Below are positions 1 to 8,667 of a stretch of DNA of 64,000 bases, one piece after another. Position numbers and translations under genes: made by a program. This stretch comes from CAXBNB01 sp040151475 (lineage in GTDB: Bacteria; Bacteroidota; Bacteroidia; Cytophagales; Cyclobacteriaceae). The notes under the pieces were generated by a model. That model made no database searches, was not told the DNA's origin, and was given only the letters and a program-made list of their open reading frames with translations. Positions within the stretch are counted from its first letter, which is position 1. Every line of letters begins with the position of its first letter. The stretch covers positions 1 to 64,000 of the forward strand of contig NZ_JBDKWG010000142.1 of assembly GCF_040151475.1 (NCBI RefSeq), read 5' to 3'.

Positions 1-10
1 GGCAGGCCTA

Positions 11-50
11 AATCCCCTAAAGGGGACTTTTTGATCACCCCTTCAGGGGG
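11..50. repeat. REP-like double hairpin
   Basis: Two short GC-rich hairpins lie in tandem in an AT-rich background: CCCCT-AA-AGGGG at 14-25 and CCCCT-TC-AGGGG at 38-49, followed by a G-rich run. I recall this kind of C4/G4 double palindrome as dispersed intergenic repeats in Bacteroidota. Only one copy is in this window, so the repeat nature is inferred. Confidence 0.4.
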
Positions 51-170
51 CGGGGGTAGTTTTAGGAAATCGAAAAAATCTTTTCTCATTTCGTTTAAAC
101 GTACTTTTTTAGGGTATTTAAAATTTAGTCGGACACCACTAATTAAGTTTTTATCAAATTGATTTGTTCC

Positions 171-208
171 AAAAGTCTCTGCTTATCAGGCAGAGACTTT
201 TGTTTTTT
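171..208 (+). terminator. Intrinsic terminator upstream of pgpA
   Basis: The arms AAAAGTCTCTGC (171-182) and GCAGAGACTTTT (190-201) pair perfectly over 12 bp around a 7-nt loop and are followed by GTTTTTTA. It should end a transcript entering from the left edge. Its position also argues that pgpA starts downstream at 261, not at an upstream in-frame start codon. Confidence 0.8.
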
Positions 209-229
209 ATTTCGATCAAATAAAAATCG

Positions 230-237
230 TACTTTTG
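230..237 (+). promoter_or_regulatory. Bacteroidota -7 box for pgpA
   Basis: TACTTTTG matches the bacteroidete -7 consensus TANNTTTG exactly. It lies just past the preceding terminator and 23 nt before the pgpA start codon. A weak TTTC stands in the -33 region near 210. This is inferred from consensus only. Confidence 0.5.
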
Positions 238-260
238 TCGATAATCTTAATAGACACACC

Positions 261-734
261 ATGCGCAACTTTTATATTTTCATGTCCACAGGGTTTGGTA
301 GCGGCTATTCACCAATTGCTCCGGGAACAGCCGGATCGATTGTGGGATGTATAGTTTTTTATGTACTTAATCTCATATCTCCCACGTACTTTCCTGGTCT
401 TGGTATCGACTCTATTTACTTCATAGCCCTTATTATAATATTTCTAATCGTTGGGGTAAAAGCAAGCCATTTTTTAGAAAAAGATTGGGGAGAAGACCCT
501 CAAAAAATAGTAATAGACGAAATAGTCGGAGTGTGGATTGCCCTTCTTTTTATCCCATACTCACATTTAAACCTTCTACTTGCATTGGTTTTATTCAGGT
601 TTTTCGACATATTCAAACCATTAGGCATAAGAAAGTTTGAAAATATGAAAAAGGGATGGGGAGTAATGATGGATGATGTTGTCGCAGGTGTATATGCTAA
701 CATTTGTTTACAAATTTACCTCTGGCTATTTTAG
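261..734 (+). CDS. pgpA: Phosphatidylglycerophosphatase A
   Basis: The 157-residue integral membrane protein belongs to the PgpA family, which dephosphorylates phosphatidylglycerophosphate to phosphatidylglycerol in the inner membrane. It begins with the family's glycine-rich segment TGFGSGYSPIAPGTAGS, has hydrophobic helices, and carries the acidic motif QKIVIDEIVGVW followed by a late MMDDVVAGVYAN motif, both typical metal-binding and catalytic regions. I chose ATG 261 because it gives the normal family N-terminus and follows a -7 box; a longer in-frame reading from 159 would translate through the terminator at 171-208. The gtrA-family gene follows 6 nt later, so the two are probably co-transcribed. 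Confidence 0.93.
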   Translation: MRNFYIFMSTGFGSGYSPIAPGTAGSIVGCIVFYVLNLISPTYFPGLGIDSIYFIALIIIFLIVGVKASHFLEKDWGEDPQKIVIDEIVGVWIALLFIPYSHLNLLLALVLFRFFDIFKPLGIRKFENMKKGWGVMMDDVVAGVYANICLQIYLWLF

Positions 735-740
735 TAACTA

Positions 741-1136
741 ATGACCCCAGATAAGCCTTCAGGAAAAACCTCCTTCTTCAGGTACAATATAGCAGCATTA
801 CTGGCTACTGCCGGAGATTTTCTTACATTAATATTTCTGACCGAACTGGTAGGCTTATGGTATTTGGCGTCAACAAGCCTAGGAGCTATAGTTGGAGCGA
901 TAATAGCTTTTACATTAGGTAGAAACTGGGCTTTTGTATCCAAAGAAGAAACAAAAACCAGACAAGCAATAAAATATGGGATTGTAGCCCTTGGAAGTAT
1001 GGGTTTAAATACACTTGGAGTATTCTTTTTTACAGAGGTTATCGAAATCCAATACGTAATTTCAAAATCCATAACTGCAGGAATCGTCGCTCTTGGTTAC
1101 AATTACCCACTAAGTAAATACTATACTTTTAAATAA
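741..1136 (+). CDS. GtrA-family membrane protein
   Basis: The 131-residue protein has four predicted membrane helices and the family landmarks: an early polar FRYNIAALLATAGDF, the central GRNWAF motif after helix two, and the terminal NYPLSKYYTF motif. GtrA-like proteins are thought to help flip or transfer polyprenyl-linked sugars used in cell-surface glycan synthesis; the exact substrate cannot be read from sequence. It follows pgpA by 6 nt, so it is likely expressed with it. Its stop codon lies 2 nt from the convergent PAP2 gene, with no terminator between them. Confidence 0.85.
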   Translation: MTPDKPSGKTSFFRYNIAALLATAGDFLTLIFLTELVGLWYLASTSLGAIVGAIIAFTLGRNWAFVSKEETKTRQAIKYGIVALGSMGLNTLGVFFFTEVIEIQYVISKSITAGIVALGYNYPLSKYYTFK

Positions 1137-1138
1137 TA

Positions 1139-2029
1139 TTATTTCTTGTTCCCCTGCCCTAATTTTAGACTCAAAGACAAGCCCGTATAATCATCTGAAA
1201 AGAAAGGTTGCCAAGACATTATAGATTTCTCTTTTTTCTTTTTGTGCAAATGAGGAACTACAAATCCAACTAAGGCACCCACAGCATATCCCGCCATCAC
1301 ATCAGTAGGAAAATGTCTGCCAGCTTTCACTCTCAGGTAAGCCGTGGTTGCCGGAATCAAAAATGCACCACTCCACATTACAGCTTTAAAACCAGACTTC
1401 ATGTTTGGATGGTAATCTGATACCACCTTAGCCATAAAAAAAGTAAATGCTGCAGTATGGGATGTATGCCCTGAGAAAAAAGATCTTTTGGCATCAATTT
1501 TTAATTTTTTCTCTAAAGGCGTTTCAGTATTATATGTAAATGGCCTTGGTCGTCTTGCAATATTTTTAGCCAAATTAGTCAATCCAAAAGTAGTGGAAAA
1601 AACTTCGAGTGACATAGCGACCAGCGGCCAGATATCTTCTTTAGTATGATGGTTGGACACAAAGTAAATCGGAAGCAAAGTCATTGATGTTCGAAAGAAA
1701 TCACTATAAGAGGCCGCTTTAGTTGAGCTGTTGTAAATTGTTCCTCTGTCCAGAAAAGACAATCCATCAGGATTCAATCTGTTGATCTCGTCAATATTCA
1801 AAAATTTTTCATTGTTGGCAGACTGGGCTACAAATCCAGCAGATACAGTGAGGACACTGGTAATGATAAAAGGAATTTCATGTTTAAAACTTAATTCATA
1901 AGGACGGGGTTCGTCATGGTTTCCTCCAATACAAACCCCACAGGGGTCTTCATTGGTTTGTGCTAAAGTATTATTGATAAAAACTAGAGGGAGTAATACT
2001 ATGAAATATCTTTTGAAATATTTTGACAT
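1139..2029 (-). CDS. PAP2-family phosphatase, exported/membrane
   Basis: The 296-residue protein carries the three phosphatase signature blocks of the PAP2/acid phosphatase superfamily: KNIARRPRPF (KX6RP) near residues 155-165, SGHTSH near 186-191, and RVKAGRHFPTDVMAGY (RX5HX3D) near 232-247. An N-terminal signal peptide ends at about LAQ (residue 24), followed by a Cys-containing linker. Members hydrolyse phosphate from lipid pyrophosphates such as undecaprenyl pyrophosphate or from phosphatidic acid at the outer face of the inner membrane. The substrate here is not determinable. The neighbouring pgpA and GtrA genes also handle lipid phosphates or lipid carriers, but they lie on the opposite strand. 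Confidence 0.9.
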   Translation of the reverse strand: MSKYFKRYFIVLLPLVFINNTLAQTNEDPCGVCIGGNHDEPRPYELSFKHEIPFIITSVLTVSAGFVAQSANNEKFLNIDEINRLNPDGLSFLDRGTIYNSSTKAASYSDFFRTSMTLLPIYFVSNHHTKEDIWPLVAMSLEVFSTTFGLTNLAKNIARRPRPFTYNTETPLEKKLKIDAKRSFFSGHTSHTAAFTFFMAKVVSDYHPNMKSGFKAVMWSGAFLIPATTAYLRVKAGRHFPTDVMAGYAVGALVGFVVPHLHKKKKEKSIMSWQPFFSDDYTGLSLSLKLGQGNKK

Positions 2030-2071
2030 TAAGTGTTGTGTGATGGCTATTTAAAACGACATCAGTTTTGC

Positions 2072-3076
2072 TCAGGTATAAAATGTCTTAAACTTTTTTA
2101 TACTTTCTTCGGATCCTGAAATTATCATTACATCCCCTCTTAGTATTTTCGTATCAGGAGAAGGATTGAAAATAAATCCATGTTGAGGATCTCTAAACCC
2201 AACTACCGTTACTCCCGTTCTGTTCCTAACATCCAACTCTCTTACTGATTTTCCTCTAAATTCATCTTTAAAAACATCGAAAACTACTTCTTCCAACTTG
2301 AGTTCGTTGCTTCCTTCACCTGTCAAAAGCTCCAGAAACTCTATTACATACGGTTTGATTATTAACTGTGCCATGTGGGTACCACCTACAGCATCTGGCA
2401 TTATTACTTTTGACGCTCCGGCACGCAACAGTTTCTTTTCAGACTGCTCCTGCGAAGCTCTGGAAATAATAGTCAAATTAGGATTGAGTTCTTTTGCAGT
2501 AAGTGTAATAAATACATTTGCAGCATCGTTAGGGAGAGTTGTGATTAAAGCACTCGCTTTTTCTATTCCAGCCTCGCATAGAGTTTCATCATGTGTAGCA
2601 TCACCGATCACTACCTGATAATTTTTCACCTCCTCACGTGCAAACAACAACTCTTCATTAAACTCCACTAAAATGAATTTTCGGTTGTTTTTGTACAGTT
2701 CTTCGCAAGCTTTTTTTCCATTTCTGCCGTATCCACAGACTATAATATGACCCTTCATTTTTTTTACTTCTTTTGTAGATATAAAATTCTTAAAAACAGA
2801 GTTTAACTTTCCCTCAAAAATATAGGTAGTCACAACAGAAACCACGTAGGCAAAAATTCCCAGATTAAAAATAATATAAAAACTTGTGAATAATCTCCCA
2901 TTCTCCGAAAGAGGATTGACTTCATTGAACCCAACAGTTGAAAAGGTAATTACCGTCATGTAAAAAGCATCTCCGATCGTATAATCTTCGATATAAACGA
3001 ATCCAACTAAGCCTATTACCAGACTCAACGTGAGAAGAATAACGGCAGTAACAAAACTTTTTATTTCTTTATTCAC
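2072..3076 (-). CDS. Two-TM potassium channel with TrkA-N/TrkA-C domains
   Basis: The 334-residue protein has TM1 at about residues 8-28, a pore loop with filter TVGFNE at 47-52, and TM2 at about 62-87. A Rossmann TrkA-N (RCK) domain starting GHIIVCGYGRNG at about 109-120 follows, then a TrkA-C domain over the last ~80 residues. This is the layout of MthK/Kch-type ligand-gated K+ channels, in which nucleotide or ion binding to the RCK ring opens the pore. The filter reads TVGFNE rather than TVGYGD. F for Y is common in RCK channels, so potassium conduction is likely but not certain. It stands alone, 42 nt upstream of the PAP2 gene. Confidence 0.9.
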   Translation of the reverse strand: MNKEIKSFVTAVILLTLSLVIGLVGFVYIEDYTIGDAFYMTVITFSTVGFNEVNPLSENGRLFTSFYIIFNLGIFAYVVSVVTTYIFEGKLNSVFKNFISTKEVKKMKGHIIVCGYGRNGKKACEELYKNNRKFILVEFNEELLFAREEVKNYQVVIGDATHDETLCEAGIEKASALITTLPNDAANVFITLTAKELNPNLTIISRASQEQSEKKLLRAGASKVIMPDAVGGTHMAQLIIKPYVIEFLELLTGEGSNELKLEEVVFDVFKDEFRGKSVRELDVRNRTGVTVVGFRDPQHGFIFNPSPDTKILRGDVMIISGSEESIKKFKTFYT

Positions 3077-3173
3077 TATCTATAATCACAGGAGATGTCA
3101 ATATACAATGATAGCATTTATATCACAACAAAATAAAAAATTAAGAATGATGTATCACATATTTGAATAGCCA

Positions 3174-4013
3174 CTAAAACCTATTTTGAAAAGAATTAGA
3201 TGGTAGGGATTGGTTTGACGGGGTGGAGTCAGATCTTTCCCTAAACACCCTTTTGGGCTTTTTTGGTATGGGTTTATTCCGAAATGGAATGTTGTAAAGC
3301 AAATAGTAATTAAACCCGGCATTACTATTTTTATCAGCCCGGCCAAACCCAGGAATGTTTCTTGGAGTCAATTCGTCAAACCCAGTCATCTTCTTTCCTA
3401 TTTTATACCGCAATGTATAGCCAAAATACAACCGTTCAAATACCTTCACCTTCAGGCCCATAGTCATTTCATACCATCTGGCAGACACTCCGTTATTAGC
3501 CAATGAAATGCTTTTCTGCCCCCACTTATCGAAATCTCCCGTGTATTGAATCTCATCAGAAAAATTAGATCTGGCATACCTAAAACCAAAAAAGAAGAAG
3601 TTTCTATCCGGATTATATGGCATCATATTTACCTGTACACCCATTCGTATATAATTGCCTTTGTTGGAATAGTTAAATTCATCATTAGCTATTGAATTTC
3701 TTTCATGCCCCAGATCCACCACAAAAAAATACCGATCAAAATCTATATCTGCCTGAGCCTCCAGTTGTGTAAATCCCGAAGAGATTGCCGTACGTCCCAA
3801 ACCTATTGCTTCCATGCCCACATTAACAGCAGATGGCTTAAAATCTCTTTCTACCTTCGGCTTTGAATCCTTTGAGTCTGTCTTTGGTGTAGCAGTAGTT
3901 TCTTTGGCCGGAAGTTTCTCCTCCTGAGCATAAGCGAACTGACATACTGCTAACAATAATATGCTAATAATAAACCTCAATGTTCTCCGATAGTGATTGA
4001 TCCAAAAAATCAT
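3174..4013 (-). CDS. DUF6048-like outer-membrane protein
   Basis: The 279-residue protein has an N-terminal hydrophobic segment ending in VCQFAYAQ (signal peptide), a Lys/Glu/Thr-rich linker, and then a beta-strand-rich body with alternating aromatic residues (MMPYNPDRNFFFFGFRYAR, YFGYTLRYKIGKKM) as in small beta-barrels. The C-terminal 40 residues are basic and proline-rich. It resembles the uncharacterised bacteroidete DUF6048 family, which I recall next to a DUF6452 lipoprotein, as here. Its start overlaps the upstream gene by 50 nt, which suggests translational coupling. Function is unknown; an envelope role is likely from the signal peptide and from the lpxH neighbour. Confidence 0.7.
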   Translation of the reverse strand: MIFWINHYRRTLRFIISILLLAVCQFAYAQEEKLPAKETTATPKTDSKDSKPKVERDFKPSAVNVGMEAIGLGRTAISSGFTQLEAQADIDFDRYFFVVDLGHERNSIANDEFNYSNKGNYIRMGVQVNMMPYNPDRNFFFFGFRYARSNFSDEIQYTGDFDKWGQKSISLANNGVSARWYEMTMGLKVKVFERLYFGYTLRYKIGKKMTGFDELTPRNIPGFGRADKNSNAGFNYYLLYNIPFRNKPIPKKPKRVFRERSDSTPSNQSLPSNSFQNRF

Positions 4014-4422
4014 TTATTAGTGCTACTGAATCAAAAGAATAGTCTGATAGAGCAATTTCAGAAAAAGTAACTGACGGCCCGCATTCTTCCGAAATAATAG
4101 CAATGTTTTTAGAGTAATTTAGCTCCAACTTATCTACCTGATCAGATTTGTAAAATAAAAATGTAGAGGTGGTTGACGTTGGATCCAAAATTAACTCATA
4201 ATAAGAAAGCAATGTATCCTGATAAAACACAGAATCGGTATTCACAGCTTTTATAGAATCAAAATTAACCTCCAGTGATGTTGAATCAGTACTGTCATAA
4301 AACTTCAACTTTACAGCGTTTGGTGCTATTTCATTCCGACAGTCAGGTATGTTGTTACAAGCATAGCATAGCAACCCAAAAAGGGAAAAAACTACCAACA
4401 AACGTACTCTGGCTGAAATCAT
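3964..4422 (-). CDS. DUF6452-like lipoprotein
   Basis: The 152-residue protein starts with a lipoprotein signal whose lipobox is LCYAC (Cys at about residue 22), followed by NNIPDCRNE and LKFYDSTD. Small lipoproteins of the DUF6452 type in Bacteroidota share a Cys-containing N-terminus and an FYD motif followed by alternating strands, and they precede DUF6048 genes. No catalytic motif is visible. It lies 13 nt after the propeller-like gene and overlaps the DUF6048-like gene by 50 nt, so the three look like one operon. The family assignment is from memory of gene order and motifs. Confidence 0.65.
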   Translation of the reverse strand: MISARVRLLVVFSLFGLLCYACNNIPDCRNEIAPNAVKLKFYDSTDSTSLEVNFDSIKAVNTDSVFYQDTLLSYYELILDPTSTTSTFLFYKSDQVDKLELNYSKNIAIISEECGPSVTFSEIALSDYSFDSVALINDFLDQSLSENIEVYY

Positions 4423-4435
4423 GATACCTGCTTAG

Positions 4436-5263
4436 TCATTGGCGAAGATACCTATAGATATCCAATTGCCTGTCGGAAATGCAAAAGAAGTAATCTCCTG
4501 ATTTTTGAACATTTTCATAGCCTTCTTTAGGTAAAGATATTTCAAACTCTCCCAGTCCATACAGTTCCTCTTCAATCATTTTATTCTCATAATAACAATA
4601 CAGCTTGTCCTTTTGAAACCCCAAAGAATTGATCCCTTTCTTTTCCATTTTTTCTACCAAATTTCCCTGATTGTCAAAAATAAGAATTCCATAATTTTTG
4701 TCCACAACGTATAATCTTCCCTGATATTCTTTCATGAAAATAATGGCATGATTGTCAACATCAAGAAATTGAAAAAAGGGTTGCTCAACAAGCACCTGAT
4801 CACTTTTCAAATCCAACAATTTCAAAGTAAAATCAGACTCATCGACCACCCACAAGTTTTGCTGGAAATTGAGTGCAATATTACTCACAAATCCTACTTG
4901 ATAAGATTCAAAATTGTAACGAGCTGTCTCTGACAGAAATCTATTTAAAACAACGACTTCTTGAAATGAATCATAGAATACCACAATTTTAAATGACGAC
5001 CAGACATCAATCTGTTTTACTTTTCCATTTTTAATGGGTGAATAAGTTAATGTGGCTTCTCCAGCACTATTTACCTTAAGAACATCACCGTTTAGCCTTG
5101 ACAAATAAGCATTCCCTTGTTGGTCAGCCATCAAATAGTCTATGCCGGATACAGGCTTACTCATCACCAACTCCATACCTCGTTGAGCATCAGTAGTAAG
5201 TATGTTGAATAAATAAGCTGAAAATATTAAAAAAAGGATGGTATGGAATTTAAGTATTAGCAA
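4436..5263 (-). CDS. Secreted propeller-like protein of unknown function
   Basis: The 275-residue protein has a signal peptide (residues 1-27, cleavage near TTDAQ) and then a series of short strand pairs of the form 'QQGNAYLSRLNGDVLKV' and 'QGRLYVVDKNYGILIFD', typical of NHL/six-bladed beta-propeller proteins. I do not recognise a specific family and see no catalytic residues. It sits between lpxH (12 nt upstream) and the DUF6452/DUF6048-like pair (13 nt downstream). That places it in a probable envelope operon; a periplasmic scaffold or binding role is inference. Confidence 0.6.
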   Translation of the reverse strand: MLILKFHTILFLIFSAYLFNILTTDAQRGMELVMSKPVSGIDYLMADQQGNAYLSRLNGDVLKVNSAGEATLTYSPIKNGKVKQIDVWSSFKIVVFYDSFQEVVVLNRFLSETARYNFESYQVGFVSNIALNFQQNLWVVDESDFTLKLLDLKSDQVLVEQPFFQFLDVDNHAIIFMKEYQGRLYVVDKNYGILIFDNQGNLVEKMEKKGINSLGFQKDKLYCYYENKMIEEELYGLGEFEISLPKEGYENVQKSGDYFFCISDRQLDIYRYLRQ

Positions 5264-5275
5264 CTCAACTGAAGC

Positions 5276-6052
5276 TTATTGTCTTTCCTTAAATTTTTTG
5301 AACTCAAAATTATGCCCATCAAATACTCCATAATTAAACTGCGTAATCCATTCACCCAAATTTACATACCGACTCCCTTCACTCAACTGATAATCTATTG
5401 GCAAATGTCTGTGTCCAAATATGTAGTAATCAAAGTGAACTTTTTTTTCCTTTTCCTTGCAATAAGAAAGAATCCACTCATTTTCAGCATCGAAAGAACC
5501 ATCAGATTCTTCATTATGAGCCCGGCTCTGCCGAGACCAAGCCTTTGCCAATCCCATACCGACATTTGGATGAAGCCACTGAAATAACCATTGGCAGGTT
5601 CTGTTAGCAAATACTTTTTTCAAGATTTTATAAGTACCATCTCCCGGCCCCAATCCATCGCCATGACCAATATGAAACCTTTTATTGCCAATAAGGTAGT
5701 CTTTTGGTTTTCTTTCCAACTGTACGTTAAGCTCCATGGGAAAATAATCCGCCATCCACATGTCATGATTTCCAGTATAGAAAATAATTGGAATTCCGGA
5801 ATCGGAGATCTCAGCTATCTTTCCAAGAAACCGGATGAAACCTTTGGGAATAGAATATTTGTATTCGAACCAAAAATCAAATATGTCTCCGACCAAAAAA
5901 ACAGCCTCCGCATCATTTTTAATTTGATCCAGCCAATCGATTATTTTGGATTCACGTGTCCGACTTTCCTCATCGTTGGGTGCTCCAAGGTGAAAATCAC
6001 TTGCAAAGTAAATTTTCTTACCTTCAGTAAGTTCAGAGAAGTCTCTATTCAT
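5276..6052 (-). CDS. lpxH: UDP-2,3-diacylglucosamine diphosphatase (LpxH-type)
   Basis: The 258-residue calcineurin-like metallophosphoesterase has all five motifs in order: ASDFHLG (D-x-H), VGDIFDFWFEY (G-D-x-x-D), TGNHDMWMADYF (G-N-H-D), HIGHGDGLGPGD and FGHRHLPIDY (G-H-x-H). The DFWFEY and HGDGLGPGD variants are diagnostic of the LpxH group, which cleaves UDP-2,3-diacylglucosamine to lipid X at the inner membrane during lipid A synthesis. It follows ftsH by 47 nt on the same strand. That gap contains the imperfect palindrome ACCGGAATCCGGT at 6067-6079, whose role is unknown. The propeller-like gene follows 12 nt later. Confidence 0.9.
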   Translation of the reverse strand: MNRDFSELTEGKKIYFASDFHLGAPNDEESRTRESKIIDWLDQIKNDAEAVFLVGDIFDFWFEYKYSIPKGFIRFLGKIAEISDSGIPIIFYTGNHDMWMADYFPMELNVQLERKPKDYLIGNKRFHIGHGDGLGPGDGTYKILKKVFANRTCQWLFQWLHPNVGMGLAKAWSRQSRAHNEESDGSFDAENEWILSYCKEKEKKVHFDYYIFGHRHLPIDYQLSEGSRYVNLGEWITQFNYGVFDGHNFEFKKFKERQ

Positions 6053-6099
6053 CCGATATGATTTAGACCGGAATCCGGTAAATTAATACGAATATACTG

Positions 6100-8199
6100 T
6101 CATTTCTCCTTGCTGGCTTCTTTTATTTGTCCATCAACATTATCAGTTCCTACTCCTTCCTCGATCTCAACTTCAGTTTTAATAGTTGACTTCAAGTCTT
6201 CAATATCAGATGACTTAACCTCTTTATCCGAGGCATCATCATCCGAGTTTCCATTAGTGAAAGCTTCATAGTTCGTCACTTTAGCAAAAGGCCTTTTTCC
6301 GATCAAACCTTCTAAATCGGCTTGGAATATTATTTCCTTCTCTAACAGTTCTTTTGCTAGAATTTCAAGCTCACTCCTCTTATCTGTAAGGAGTTTAATG
6401 GTTCTTTGATAGGCTTCATCAATAATTTTCTTCACTTCCTGATCTATCAATTCTCCTGTAGCTTCAGAGTAAGGTTTATTGAAGTTGTATTCAGATTGCT
6501 TGGAATCGTAATAAGAAATATTTCCAATTTTATCATTCATGCCATAAATAGTAACAATACTATATGCCACTTTGGTAATTCGTTCCAGATCGCTCAGTGC
6601 CCCGGTGGATATTTTCCCAAAAACAATTTCCTCAGCAGCTCTTCCTCCCAATGCCATACACATTTCATCAAGTAGCTGTTCGGTCTGATACAAAAATTGT
6701 TCGTTTGGCAGATACTGCGCATACCCTAATGCTGCTGCTCCTCTTGGTACTATACTTACTTTCACCAAAGGATCGGCATGCTCCAAAAACCAACCAGCTA
6801 CAGCATGCCCTGCTTCGTGGTATGCTACAATTTTCTTTTCCTCCGGGGAAATAATTTTGTTTTTCTTCTCAAGACCTCCAATCACTCTATCAATTGCATC
6901 ATGAAAATCTTGCATTTCTATGGCCTCTTTGTCTTTTCTGGCCGCAATAAGAGCCGCTTCATTACAAACATTTGCAATTTCTGCACCTGCAAATCCGGGA
7001 GTCTGGGCTGCCAATTTTCTGGAATCAATGGTCTTATCAAGTTTCAAAGGTTTTAAATGTACTTTGAAAATAGCATCTCTACCTACAATATCCGGCTTAT
7101 CTATACTGATCTGACGATCAAATCTTCCAGGCCGCAAAAGTGCATTATCCAAGACATCAGGCCTGTTGGTTGCTGCCAAAATAATTACACCGGAATCCGT
7201 AGAAAAACCATCCATCTCTACCAAAAGTGAATTCAGTGTATTTTCTCTCTCATCATTTGATCCAGGCATCTGCCCACGCCCCCTCGACCTGCCTATAGCA
7301 TCAATTTCATCTATGAATACAATACAAGGTGCTTTTTCATTGGCTTGCTTAAACAAATCTCTCACTCTTGCAGCACCTACTCCTACGAACATTTCCACGA
7401 AATCTGAACCCGAAAGAGTAAAGAACGGAACCTCTGCTTCCCCTGCTACTGCTTTAGCCAAAAGAGTTTTACCCGTACCGGGAGGTCCTACAAGCAATGC
7501 CCCCTTTGGGATTTTACCTCCCAGTTTAGTGAACTTGGATGGATTTTTAAGGAAATCAACAATCTCTTTTACCTCCTCTTTGGCTTCTTCTAATCCTGCA
7601 ACATTGTCGAAAGTAATTTTTACTTTGTTCTCAGCATCAAATAGTGCAGCTTTTGATTTTCCAATATTAAAAATCTGTCCTCCCGGACCTCCTCCGCCTG
7701 TCATCCTTCTCATCAACAACCAGAATCCCAATATGATAAATATCAAAAATCCTGAATTCAGGAAGATTTGAGTGTAGTCTGATTTGTCATCTACTTTGAA
7801 ATCGTAGTAATTGCTTTCTTTCAATTTGGCATCCAGTTCTTCCCTTTTTCTTGCAAAAATGTCGAGACTCTCAATTTTGAAAAAATAATGCGGGCCAGTA
7901 CTGATGCCAAACCTGTTTTGCTGTTCTAACTGAAGTTTGTATTTACTATTTTGAAGGGCTTCCGATTTCAACGTTACTTCTACCTTATTCTGATTTCGAA
8001 TTAAAACCACTTCTTTTACATCCCCACTCAGCGCCATTTGCTCAAATCTCTTGAATGAGATTTCCACAGCGGAACTATTATTGCTGAAGTATGAAATTCC
8101 AAATATAAAAGCCATCAAACCCAAGATGATCCAAAGCTGATAGTTTGGTTTTCCCGGTTCTCCGATTATACTCTTCTTTTTTCTTGGTTTATCTGCCAT
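6100..8199 (-). CDS. ftsH: ATP-dependent zinc metalloprotease FtsH
   Basis: The 699-residue membrane AAA+ protease degrades misassembled membrane proteins and regulatory substrates. TM1 is near residues 25-43 and TM2 near 143-163, with a periplasmic domain between. The GGGGPGGQIF linker follows, then Walker A GPPGTGKT at about 237, Walker B VFIDEID at about 293, the SRH region NRPDVLDNALLRPGRFD, and the zinc site HEAGH at about 460. The length matches the bacteroidete form, which has an extended acidic tail (SDDDASDKEVKS and following). It is preceded by rsfS on the same strand with a 59-nt gap, a pairing also found elsewhere in the phylum. Confidence 0.97.
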   Translation of the reverse strand: MADKPRKKKSIIGEPGKPNYQLWIILGLMAFIFGISYFSNNSSAVEISFKRFEQMALSGDVKEVVLIRNQNKVEVTLKSEALQNSKYKLQLEQQNRFGISTGPHYFFKIESLDIFARKREELDAKLKESNYYDFKVDDKSDYTQIFLNSGFLIFIILGFWLLMRRMTGGGGPGGQIFNIGKSKAALFDAENKVKITFDNVAGLEEAKEEVKEIVDFLKNPSKFTKLGGKIPKGALLVGPPGTGKTLLAKAVAGEAEVPFFTLSGSDFVEMFVGVGAARVRDLFKQANEKAPCIVFIDEIDAIGRSRGRGQMPGSNDERENTLNSLLVEMDGFSTDSGVIILAATNRPDVLDNALLRPGRFDRQISIDKPDIVGRDAIFKVHLKPLKLDKTIDSRKLAAQTPGFAGAEIANVCNEAALIAARKDKEAIEMQDFHDAIDRVIGGLEKKNKIISPEEKKIVAYHEAGHAVAGWFLEHADPLVKVSIVPRGAAALGYAQYLPNEQFLYQTEQLLDEMCMALGGRAAEEIVFGKISTGALSDLERITKVAYSIVTIYGMNDKIGNISYYDSKQSEYNFNKPYSEATGELIDQEVKKIIDEAYQRTIKLLTDKRSELEILAKELLEKEIIFQADLEGLIGKRPFAKVTNYEAFTNGNSDDDASDKEVKSSDIEDLKSTIKTEVEIEEGVGTDNVDGQIKEASKEK

Positions 8200-8258
8200 T
8201 ATATAGTCTTTCTAATTATTCTGTTTGTTAACGCTTGTTTATTGAATTGGTTCTTTTA

Positions 8259-8627
8259 TCAGGCTACTTCGGTTATTTGAGCATCGCCCCATAACTCCTC
8301 CAAAGAATAAAAATCTCTTCTGTCTTTTCTGAAAATATGAGCCACTACATCCACATAGTCGATAAGTATCCATTCTTTATTGGTTTTTCCTTCTTTTTTC
8401 CAAGGATTTGTTTGTGTCATTTTATATACTTCAGCCTCTACTGATTCAGAAATTGCATCTATTTGTGTATCCGAATTTGCAGAACAAATCACAAAAAAAT
8501 CAGCAACAGCATTTTTGACATCTCGCAAGTCCAAAATTCTAATATCTGAAGCCTTTTTTTCTGCCATTCCATTCACCACTATATCAGTAAGTTCTTTAGA
8601 TTTCAATACCGTCTTGCTTTCTTGCAT
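8259..8627 (-). CDS. rsfS: Ribosome silencing factor
   Basis: The 122-residue RsfS/Iojap protein binds uL14 on the 50S subunit and blocks subunit joining when nutrients are low. Family landmarks are ASDIRILDLRDV, ADFFVICSANSDTQIDAI and the later WILIDYVDVVAHIF. ATG 8627 gives the expected N-terminus. It is divergent from birA across only 40 bp, and an exact -7 box (CAAAATTA on the plus strand, 8649-8656) is placed correctly for it. ftsH follows downstream. Confidence 0.95.
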   Translation of the reverse strand: MQESKTVLKSKELTDIVVNGMAEKKASDIRILDLRDVKNAVADFFVICSANSDTQIDAISESVEAEVYKMTQTNPWKKEGKTNKEWILIDYVDVVAHIFRKDRRDFYSLEELWGDAQITEVA

Positions 8628-8648
8628 CCGAAGTTTTTAAATTAGCCA

Positions 8649-8656
8649 CAAAATTA
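8649..8656 (-). promoter_or_regulatory. -7 box for rsfS
   Basis: On the minus strand this reads TAATTTTG, an exact TANNTTTG match, about 22 nt upstream of the rsfS start. It sits within the 40-bp divergent gap, so the birA promoter must overlap it or lie inside rsfS. Confidence 0.45.
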
Positions 8657-8667
8657 CACAAAATATC

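Noticed and set aside
159..260. Longer N-terminus of pgpA from 159
   Set aside because: It would translate through a strong terminator hairpin, and the family N-terminus starts at 261.
5591..6061. 156-codon plus-strand frame opposite lpxH
   Set aside because: It is antisense to a gene with all catalytic motifs; no independent evidence.
6067..6079. ACCGGAATCCGGT palindrome between ftsH and lpxH as a terminator
   Set aside because: Short stem, no T-run, and the genes are probably co-transcribed.
7166..7771. 201-codon plus-strand frame inside ftsH
   Set aside because: Fully opposite the conserved FtsH coding sequence; Ser/Pro-rich shadow with no motif.
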